Source: Hufsiella ginkgonis (GTDB taxonomy: Bacteria; Bacteroidota; Bacteroidia; Sphingobacteriales; Sphingobacteriaceae). From it: a DNA stretch of 64,000 bases. The DNA lies in NCBI RefSeq assembly GCF_009834915.1, contig NZ_WVHS01000005.1, positions 248,001 through 312,000 of the forward strand, written 5' to 3'. This document shows positions 8,993-16,383 of the stretch, in pieces (within the stretch, counting starts at the first letter, position 1; each line of letters begins with the position of its first letter). A model generated the notes under the pieces. It saw only the letters and a program-made list of their open reading frames with translations, was not told the origin of the DNA and searched no databases. A program made the position numbers and the translations under genes.

Positions 8993-9799
8993 ATGGCTGC
9001 TAAGAAAAAATTTAATGCACTGCATACCGCAATTTCATGGGGAGCGAGTATCGTAATTATCGGAGCACTTTTTAAGATCCTTCACTTAGGGGGCGTTTAC
9101 AGTAACTGGGCCATCGGTATCGGGCTTGGAGTTGAAGCATTATTATTCTTTATCACCGGTTTCAATCCGCCGGCGGAAGACGTAGAGTGGGCACGCGTTT
9201 ATCCTGAGCTTGACCCCAGCTTCAGCGGCGAGCTTCCTAAGGCTACGGTTCGCCAGCAGGTAAGCAGCGGGCCGTCGATCACCGCAGGTCTCGATAAGAT
9301 GATGGAAGACGCCAAGATCGGCCCTGAACTGATCCAGAGCCTCGGTACCGGCCTGCGTACGTTCGGCGACAAGGTAACGGCCATCTCCAACGTGGCCGAT
9401 ACTTCTTGGGCAACCACCGAGTTTACCGCGAAACTTAAAACGGCTTCCGGCAGCTATGATCAGCTGAATACCGCATTCCAGAAAGCCACCGCCAACCTGA
9501 CCGAAATGGCCGGCAGCGCCGGAGATACCAAAGCATACCACGAACAGGTAAACAACCTGGCAAAGAATCTCTCCGCACTCAACGCCGTATACGAGCTGGA
9601 ACTGCAGGATTCGAGCGCACACCTTAAATCGATGAATAAATTCTACCAGAATCTTTCCCTCACGATGCAGAACTTTAACGAGTCGCTCGAAGATTCGAAA
9701 CAATTTAAGGACGAGATCGCACGCCTGTCGAAAAACCTGTCTTCACTGAACGCGATCTATGGCAATATGCTTACCGCGATGAACCAGCCAAGAGGTTAG
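8993..9799 (+). CDS. gldL: Type IX secretion motor protein GldL (PorL)
   Basis: Inner-membrane part of the proton-driven GldLM motor. 268 residues: two membrane helices at about 11-30 and 36-57, then a long cytoplasmic helical region. Lys28 in helix one and Glu48 in helix two correspond, by my alignment from memory, to Lys27 and Glu49 of Flavobacterium johnsoniae GldL. The second conserved glutamate there (Glu59, in AFEP) aligns with Asn58 here (GFNPP). The C-terminal half repeats NLSALNAVYELELQ and NLSSLNAIYGNML, showing coiled-coil periodicity. It lies 45 nt after gldK and 43 nt before gldM. Confidence 0.93.
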   Translation: MAAKKKFNALHTAISWGASIVIIGALFKILHLGGVYSNWAIGIGLGVEALLFFITGFNPPAEDVEWARVYPELDPSFSGELPKATVRQQVSSGPSITAGLDKMMEDAKIGPELIQSLGTGLRTFGDKVTAISNVADTSWATTEFTAKLKTASGSYDQLNTAFQKATANLTEMAGSAGDTKAYHEQVNNLAKNLSALNAVYELELQDSSAHLKSMNKFYQNLSLTMQNFNESLEDSKQFKDEIARLSKNLSSLNAIYGNMLTAMNQPRG

Positions 9800-9842
9800 T
9801 TATTCTTTAAACAGACAATTACACAACTACTTAAGGTAAAAC

Positions 9843-11375
9843 ATGGCTGGAGGAAAAGAAACAACGAGGCAGAAGATGATCAACATCATGTACCTGGTAT
9901 TGCTTGCAATGCTGGCACTGAATGTCTCGGATACTATTTTAAATGCCTTTAAAAGCTTAAACGATAGTTTGGATACCTCCAAAACTAACGTGAGCTCGAG
10001 TTTGAACTCACTTTTTGACTCATTCGAAAACACCAAGCTGAAAAACGAGCCAGGCAAGGCACGTCCCCTGTGGGAAAAAGCCAACAAGGCAAAGGCGATC
10101 GGCGAAGACCTGAATAACTACGTAGAAAACCTCAAAAAGGAGTTCGTAAAAGAGGGCCAGGGATACAGCGAAGAAACCGGCGACCTCGTTGAACGTGCCA
10201 ACCTGGATATCTCGAGCACGGTAATGATCAACCGGAAAGAAGGCGAAAAACTGAAAAGCAAGATCAACTCAACCCGCGAACAGCTGCTTGCATTGCTTAA
10301 CCCGGAACAAAGAAGCGGCCTAACCTTCTCGCTTGAAGCGAAAGACCCGGCTAAGTCCGTCGAAGGCAAGAAAAAATGGGAAGAGATTAATTTTGGTGAA
10401 GGTATTCCGCTAACGGCAGCGATGACCGCCCTGACCAAGATCCAGGCAGACGTAAAAAATGCGGAATCGGACGTAGTAAAAAGGATCTTTGGTGAAATGG
10501 ATAAAGCGGTGGTGAACCTGGATAAATTCAGTGCGGTTGCCGTGGCGCCGACTTCCTACCTCATCGTAGGACAGCCTTACACGGCCGAGGTATTTTTAAC
10601 CGCTTATGACTCCCGTTCGAACCCCGCCATCACCGTTAACGGGTCTTCCCTCACCGTCAAAGATGGTAAAGGAACTTATTCCGTAAGCACGGTAAAGGAA
10701 GGGATGTTTAGCTGGAAAGGTACCGTAAGGGTAAGACAAACCGACGGAACGTTTAAAACTTACGAAACTCCTGAGCAGAAATACCAGGTAGCGCGTCCTT
10801 CAGCCGTGGTATCTCCTGATGCGATGAACGTATTTTATGTTGGCGTACCTAACCCGGTATCAGTATCGGCGCCCGGGATCCCCAAGGAAAGCTTATCTGT
10901 GAATATCTCCGCCGGCGACATTAAAGGGTCCTCGGGTAAATATTCGGTAAACGTTACCAGCCCCGGCTCTAAAGTGAGCGTGATCGTTTCCGCCAATATC
11001 GGCGGGAAAGTACAGCAAATCGGCAGCTCGGAGTTCCGCGTAAAAAGAATTCCCGACCCCATTGCAAAATGGGCCGGCAAAACCGGCGGCGCAATGGCTG
11101 CCGCGGCCATCAGGTCACAAAGCAAGCTGTTCGCCGTATTGGAGAACTTCGATTTTGCCGCCAGCTTTAACGTAACCCGGTTCACCATGCTGGTAATCCC
11201 TACCCGGGGTGACGTAGTAAAGGAAACAACCAGCGGTAACACGCTTAACCCTAAAATGCAGGCAGCTCTCGCAAAAGTAACACCTGGTTTCAGGGTAATA
11301 TTCGACGACATTGTGGCGGTCGGACCTGATGGTTCGCAGCGCCTGCTGAATGGCGTAATTTTAAATGCTAATTAA
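9843..11375 (+). CDS. gldM: Type IX secretion motor protein GldM (PorM)
   Basis: Partner of GldL; one membrane helix and a long periplasmic shaft reaching the GldK/GldN ring. 510 residues begin MAGGKETTRQKMINIMYLVL, the conserved GldM start, with the single transmembrane helix at about 13-30. A helical periplasmic domain runs to about 220, followed by three beta-rich domains (VAPTSYLIVGQPYTAEVFL, RPSAVVSPDAMNVFYVGVPN, and a C-terminal GFRVIFDDIVAVGPDG). Length and order are typical. The gene ends 9 nt before gldN. Confidence 0.94.
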   Translation: MAGGKETTRQKMINIMYLVLLAMLALNVSDTILNAFKSLNDSLDTSKTNVSSSLNSLFDSFENTKLKNEPGKARPLWEKANKAKAIGEDLNNYVENLKKEFVKEGQGYSEETGDLVERANLDISSTVMINRKEGEKLKSKINSTREQLLALLNPEQRSGLTFSLEAKDPAKSVEGKKKWEEINFGEGIPLTAAMTALTKIQADVKNAESDVVKRIFGEMDKAVVNLDKFSAVAVAPTSYLIVGQPYTAEVFLTAYDSRSNPAITVNGSSLTVKDGKGTYSVSTVKEGMFSWKGTVRVRQTDGTFKTYETPEQKYQVARPSAVVSPDAMNVFYVGVPNPVSVSAPGIPKESLSVNISAGDIKGSSGKYSVNVTSPGSKVSVIVSANIGGKVQQIGSSEFRVKRIPDPIAKWAGKTGGAMAAAAIRSQSKLFAVLENFDFAASFNVTRFTMLVIPTRGDVVKETTSGNTLNPKMQAALAKVTPGFRVIFDDIVAVGPDGSQRLLNGVILNAN

Positions 11376-11384
11376 TAAGGGCTT

Positions 11385-12254
11385 ATGAAGAAGATCATTT
11401 TATTGGTATTTGCCGGCTTGCTAAGCACCGTTGCGCTTGCACAACAGGCAAACCTTAGCAATTCCACCAAACCGATCTTAGACACCGTTCCCCTGGATGG
11501 GGTATACCGTAAAGGCAACCTCCTCGATGCAAAGGTCACCCCTTACGCCAATATCCGGGAAGCCGATGTAATTTACCGCAAGCGGATCTGGCGCCAGATC
11601 GATCTTCGCCAGAAGATGAACCGCCCGTACGCGTCTCCAAAATCAAGACTGATCGACGTGATCATGAACGCGGTGATGAGCGGGGAGCTGACAGCCTATG
11701 CCAACCTGGACGGAAAAGATTCATTGGGAAGGGACCTCGCATTTACCCAGATCCTGACCGCAACAGAAGCTAAGGCCAAATTTGCCGATAGCGTGGTAAT
11801 CCCTGAGATCGACAGCACCGGTCAGCAAATAGGCTCGCACATGGCTGCCGGTGAGTTTAACCCTGATAGTATCCTGCGTTTCCAGATTAAGGAAGACTGG
11901 CTGTTCGACAAACAGCGTTCCGTTTGGGAAAGACGCATCATCTCCATCGCCCCGATGGTGACCATCAGAGCCGCAGGACAAGACCTCGGGGAGATCGCCG
12001 CTTTCCAGATCTATTTCCCCGAAGCACGACACATCTTCGTGACCAAGGAGGTAGTGAATGCGCATAACGATGCCATCGGCCTGAGTTACGACGATATATT
12101 TGTGAAAGGGCTCTTTGACAGTTATATTGTCAAGCAGTCCAACAACGATGATCTGCGAATTAAGGATTACGCGATTGGTATCGACCGGCTTTACGAATCA
12201 GAACGGATCAAGAAAGAGCTGATGGACTGGGAGCATGACCTCTGGTCATACTAA
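11385..12254 (+). CDS. gldN: Type IX secretion protein GldN (PorN)
   Basis: Periplasmic ring partner of GldK. 289 residues with a cleavable signal peptide (MKKIILLVFAGLLSTVALAQQ). Family stretches include DGVYRKGNLLDAKVTPY, ADVIYRKRIWRQIDLRQKMN, IKEDWLFDKQRSVWERRI and FQIYFPEARHIFV. Last gene of gldKLMN. Its TAA stop (12252-12254) interlocks with the uvrC TAG stop on the other strand (12251-12253), so the two convergent genes have no spacer. Confidence 0.93.
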   Translation: MKKIILLVFAGLLSTVALAQQANLSNSTKPILDTVPLDGVYRKGNLLDAKVTPYANIREADVIYRKRIWRQIDLRQKMNRPYASPKSRLIDVIMNAVMSGELTAYANLDGKDSLGRDLAFTQILTATEAKAKFADSVVIPEIDSTGQQIGSHMAAGEFNPDSILRFQIKEDWLFDKQRSVWERRIISIAPMVTIRAAGQDLGEIAAFQIYFPEARHIFVTKEVVNAHNDAIGLSYDDIFVKGLFDSYIVKQSNNDDLRIKDYAIGIDRLYESERIKKELMDWEHDLWSY

Positions 12255-14086
12255 CTTGACGGCAGATCTATTGCCGGATCCGTTTTGTGCGCTGCAAAAT
12301 ATTCCAGCAGGGTTTTCGTCTGCCTGGTATTCAGCACCTGCATCAATTCCGGTTCCGAGGCTTCCCGGATCCGCTTTACGGATTTAAAATGCCTGAGCAG
12401 CTTTTCCGCGGAGGTCTTGCCAATACCGGCGATGCTTTCCAGCTCGGTTACCAGGGTTCCTTTATTTCTTTTCTTGCGGTGGAAAGTGATCCCGAACCGG
12501 TGCGCTTCATCCCGCAACTGCTGGATGATCTTTAATGTTTCTGATTTCTTGTCGAGGTACATGGGGTACTGGTCGCCCGGGTAAAAGATCTCTTCCAGGC
12601 GCTTGGCGATACCGATCATGGTCACCTGTGTTTCTATGCCAAGCAGCCGGAGGCTTTTTTGAGCCGAAGAGAGCTGTCCCTTTCCACCGTCTATTACGAT
12701 CAGCTGCGGCAGCGGTTCGCCTTCTTCGAGCAGCCGCCGGTACCGGCGGTGGACCGCCTCTTCCATGGTGGCGAAATCGTTCGGACCTTCCACCGTTTTC
12801 ACGTTGAAATGACGATAATCCTTTTTTGAGGGCCTTGCGTCCTTAAATACCACGATGGCCGACACCGGGTATTTGCCCTGGAAGTTAGAGTTATCAAAAC
12901 ACTCGATATGCCGCGGCAATTCCGTCATGCGCAGGTCCTTCATCATCTGTGCAAGGAGGCGCTCGGTGCGCAACTCCGGGTTCAGTTTCTCGTACTGGTC
13001 GAGCTTATCCCGCTTGAAAAAGACCACGTTCTTTTGAGAAAGTTCCAGTAATTTCTTCTTTTCTCCCTGTTTAGGTACAGTGAACCTGATTCCCGGGTCG
13101 TCGAGCTCCAGCTCAAACGGCACGATGATCTCCTTGGAGGAGCTGTTAAACCGGGTGCGGAATTCGGAGATGGCGATGGTTAACAGCTCCTCATCGGTTT
13201 CGTCCAGGCGTTTTTTGATCTCCAGTGTTTGCGTCTGGATCACGGTACCGTTCATCACCTTCAGGAAATTCACAAAGGCATAACGCTCTTCGGAGGCGAT
13301 GCTGAACACATCGATGTCGGAGATGGAAGAATTCACGATGGTGGACTTGCTCTGGTAACGGTCGAGCAGGTCGTACTGCCGTTTTAAGCGGTGGGCCAGT
13401 TCAAAATTCAGTTCGGAAGAAGCCTTCTCAAGGTCGCCGCGGAGATTGCGGATCACCCCGCTGATCTTCCCGTTCAGGATATCTTTAATGTCCTCGATAC
13501 TCCGGTTATAGTCGTCCTCCGGCTGGAATGCCTGGCAGGGACCCTTACAGTTCCCGATCTGGTATTCGAGGCAAACCTTGAACTTGCCGGCCGCGATATT
13601 TTCCGGCGTAAGCGGCAGGTTACAAGTACGCAGCGGGTAGATCTCCTTTACCATATCCAGGATGGTGTGCATCATGCTTATGGAGGCATACGGACCGAAA
13701 TACTTCGACCCGTCTTTAATGATCTTACGCGTCCAGTAAATCCTCGGATAGCGCTCATTTTTGATCACGATCCAGGGATAGGTCTTATCATCCTTCAGCA
13801 TCACGTTGTAACGTGGCTGGTGCTTTTTTATCAGGCTGTTTTCGAGCAACCAGGCATCGATCTCGGTGTCGACGATGGTAAACGTGATCTTGTTGATCTT
13901 GCTCACCAATACACGCGTTTTGGCATTTACGCGGTAGTTGTCCTTAATAAAATAACTGGTTACCCGGTTGCGAAGGTTTTTGGCTTTGCCGATATAGATC
14001 AGTTCGCCGGCGTTATCCCAATACTGGTATACACCCGGTTTATGAGGAATATTCTTAATAACAGCACGATAATCAAACTTTTCCAT
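12251..14086 (-). CDS. uvrC: Excinuclease ABC subunit C
   Basis: Makes both incisions in nucleotide excision repair. 611 residues in the standard order: GIY-YIG endonuclease (HKPGVYQYWDNAGELIYIGK) near 16-35, a Cys cluster (CNLPL...CLEYQIGNCKGPC), the UVR coiled coil (ELAHRLKRQYDLLDRYQ), the RNase H-like nuclease with IECFDNSNFQG and VIDGGKGQL, and helix-hairpin-helix motifs (LESIAGIGKTSAEKLL) at the end. Third gene of sprE-pbp1A-uvrC, 32 nt after pbp1A. Confidence 0.96.
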   Translation of the reverse strand: MEKFDYRAVIKNIPHKPGVYQYWDNAGELIYIGKAKNLRNRVTSYFIKDNYRVNAKTRVLVSKINKITFTIVDTEIDAWLLENSLIKKHQPRYNVMLKDDKTYPWIVIKNERYPRIYWTRKIIKDGSKYFGPYASISMMHTILDMVKEIYPLRTCNLPLTPENIAAGKFKVCLEYQIGNCKGPCQAFQPEDDYNRSIEDIKDILNGKISGVIRNLRGDLEKASSELNFELAHRLKRQYDLLDRYQSKSTIVNSSISDIDVFSIASEERYAFVNFLKVMNGTVIQTQTLEIKKRLDETDEELLTIAISEFRTRFNSSSKEIIVPFELELDDPGIRFTVPKQGEKKKLLELSQKNVVFFKRDKLDQYEKLNPELRTERLLAQMMKDLRMTELPRHIECFDNSNFQGKYPVSAIVVFKDARPSKKDYRHFNVKTVEGPNDFATMEEAVHRRYRRLLEEGEPLPQLIVIDGGKGQLSSAQKSLRLLGIETQVTMIGIAKRLEEIFYPGDQYPMYLDKKSETLKIIQQLRDEAHRFGITFHRKKRNKGTLVTELESIAGIGKTSAEKLLRHFKSVKRIREASEPELMQVLNTRQTKTLLEYFAAHKTDPAIDLPSS

Positions 14087-14118
14087 ACCTGGCAGAAGGG
14101 CGGGAGAAAACGACGAAG

Positions 14119-16383
14119 TTAAAACCTTATTTTGGGATCTGCAGCTTTTACCGAATCAGCGCCACCATAGGCATCGCAGTTAAGCTCAATATTCACGCCC
14201 CCGGCAGGCGGCTCGAAATCGGTTTTAGGGATATTTAGTTTAGGATCGGCGTATACCCGCTTCATATAGCGTGCGAACACCGGCAGCGCCGATTTAGCGC
14301 CTTCTCCCTGGTCGGTAGAGGCAAAATGCACGGTACGTTCCTCGAAACCTGTCCATACGCCGGTAACCAACCTCGGGGTAATGCCGATGAACCAGCCGTC
14401 GGAGTTTTCCTGGGTAGTGCCCGTTTTTCCCCCAATGGGATTGGTCAAGCCATATTCATACTGGATCCTGCGCCCGGTACCTCTTTGTACCACGCCTTTC
14501 AGCATATCGGTCATTACATAGGCCGTAGACGGATCGAGCACCATTTTTTGCTGCGGATGCTTGCCGGTATAGATCACGTTACCTTTGCGGTCTTCTATCT
14601 TCAGCAGGTAGGTAGGCGCTGTCCAGATGCCGTGATTTACGAAAGCCGAATAAGCGCCTACCATATCGTACACGCTGGCGTCGAACACCCCGAGGCAGAT
14701 CGGGTTCACTGGTTCCACGCGGCTGGTAATACCCATCTTTTCGATCAGCGTTTTAACGGCAGTGGGGCCAACCATCTTCATCATGTAAGCCGTCACATAG
14801 TTCTGGGAAAATGCCAGCGCCGTTTTAAGAGTGATAGCGCCCGGCAGCGGTTTGTATGCCTTTGGATGCCACTCCTCGCCATAACCATTGTCGAGTGTAA
14901 CAGGCTCGTTCAGCACCTGGTAACAGGGCGAATAACCGTTGCTCCCGATCGCTACAGCGTACGTAAAAGGCTTAGCGGTAGAGCCAACCTGGCGGGTACC
15001 GACTTTTACCTGGTCGTACTTGAAATACTCGAAATTATTCCCGCCGACCCAGGCTTTAATGTGCCCGTTGACCGGGTCCATAGACATCAGCGAATTGCGC
15101 AGCACCAGTTTATAGTACTTGACGGAGTCCATAGGGCGCATCACGGTATCGATGTCTCCCTTCCAGCTAAAGATCTTCATCTTAACCGGCTTCCGGAATT
15201 CGGCGAAGATCGCTTCATCAGACAAGCCGGATTCCTGCAGCTCCGCATAACGTCCCGAATTGCGCACGGCCTTGAACAACATTTTCTCAAACGCGGGGTT
15301 GGTTTTAAACGGATCGCGTCCGTGCCATTGCTGGTTAAACTGCACCTGCAGGATCTTGAGGTATTCCTTCTGGGAGGTTTCCGCATACCGCTGCATATCT
15401 GCGTTGATGGTCGTGTAGATCTTCAACCCGTCGCGATCGAGGTCATAAGGCGTACCATCTGCTTTATAGATAGATTGCTCTTCGAAGATCTTCTGGATCT
15501 CCGATTTAAGTACCGCCCTGAAATAAGGCGCCAGGCCCAGGTTGGTAGTGAGCGGGCTTACTTTTACGCCCAGCGGCATCGCTTTGTATTCTGCGGCTTC
15601 GGTTTCACCGAGATAGCCTTTTTCTACCATGCGGTTCAGCACCAGGTTTCGCCTGCGGGTGGTATTCTCCGGGTACCTGACCGGCGAGAACTTGCCCGGT
15701 CCGTTCACCATCCCTACCAGTAAGGCCGCCTGGTCTGGCTTCAACTTGGAAGGCGGGACCCTGAAATAGGTCAGCGATGCCGAGTTTATCCCGAAAGTGC
15801 TGTAGGCGCCCCAGTCAACCGTGTTCAGGTACATGGTAATGATCTCTTCCTTGGTATAGGAACGCTCCAGCTTCACCGCAAGGATCCATTCCTGCAGCTT
15901 CTGGACGATGCGTTTGATCTTGCTTCCTTTTGCGCGGCCTTCTTTGGAGAACATATTAAGCGCCAGCTGCTGGGTAATGGTACTCCCCCCCTGCTGCCTG
16001 CCGATAAGCGTATAGAAAACAGACGCGAGTGTACGGCTGAAATCTATGCCCGAGTGCTCATAGAAACGTTTATCTTCCGTGGCCACTAGGGCATTGATCA
16101 CGTTGGGAGAGATCTCATCGTAGGTGACCGGCGTACGGTTCTGGATATAATAAGTGCCCAGGGTTTCCCCGTCTTCCGAGATCACGGAGGAGGCGAGATT
16201 ACTTTTCGGGTTTTCGAGCACGCTGGTGGATGGAAGCGCCCCGAACAGGCCCAGCCCCACACTAAAAAGCAGGATGATCCCGAACGCGACACAACCGACC
16301 ACGATCTTCCAGAATCGTATGGTATAGCGCCTGATCTCTTGTTTCGTTAATTGGTTATGATGATGCCTTTGCTGCATTGCCAT
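14119..16383 (-). CDS. Class A penicillin-binding protein 1A
   Basis: Bifunctional peptidoglycan synthase anchored in the inner membrane. 754 residues: one membrane helix at about 27-50, a GT51 glycosyltransferase domain with EDKRFYEHSGIDF (catalytic Glu) and QGGSTITQQLALN, then a transpeptidase domain with GSTAKPF (active-site Ser and Lys of SxxK), SQN and KTGTT. All key residues are present. The start ATG shares one base with the sprE stop (TAATG at 16381-16385), implying translational coupling. MrcA/PonA-type; I give no symbol because Bacteroidota usage varies. Confidence 0.94.
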   Translation of the reverse strand: MAMQQRHHHNQLTKQEIRRYTIRFWKIVVGCVAFGIILLFSVGLGLFGALPSTSVLENPKSNLASSVISEDGETLGTYYIQNRTPVTYDEISPNVINALVATEDKRFYEHSGIDFSRTLASVFYTLIGRQQGGSTITQQLALNMFSKEGRAKGSKIKRIVQKLQEWILAVKLERSYTKEEIITMYLNTVDWGAYSTFGINSASLTYFRVPPSKLKPDQAALLVGMVNGPGKFSPVRYPENTTRRRNLVLNRMVEKGYLGETEAAEYKAMPLGVKVSPLTTNLGLAPYFRAVLKSEIQKIFEEQSIYKADGTPYDLDRDGLKIYTTINADMQRYAETSQKEYLKILQVQFNQQWHGRDPFKTNPAFEKMLFKAVRNSGRYAELQESGLSDEAIFAEFRKPVKMKIFSWKGDIDTVMRPMDSVKYYKLVLRNSLMSMDPVNGHIKAWVGGNNFEYFKYDQVKVGTRQVGSTAKPFTYAVAIGSNGYSPCYQVLNEPVTLDNGYGEEWHPKAYKPLPGAITLKTALAFSQNYVTAYMMKMVGPTAVKTLIEKMGITSRVEPVNPICLGVFDASVYDMVGAYSAFVNHGIWTAPTYLLKIEDRKGNVIYTGKHPQQKMVLDPSTAYVMTDMLKGVVQRGTGRRIQYEYGLTNPIGGKTGTTQENSDGWFIGITPRLVTGVWTGFEERTVHFASTDQGEGAKSALPVFARYMKRVYADPKLNIPKTDFEPPAGGVNIELNCDAYGGADSVKAADPKIRF

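Noticed and set aside
12263-12279. Short hairpin after gldN as terminator
   Set aside because: Only a 5-bp stem, no T-run directly behind it, and it lies inside uvrC coding sequence.
14326-15723. Long open frame (465 codons) on the plus strand
   Set aside because: Entirely antisense to pbp1A, which has all catalytic motifs; the frame reflects the third-position composition of pbp1A.
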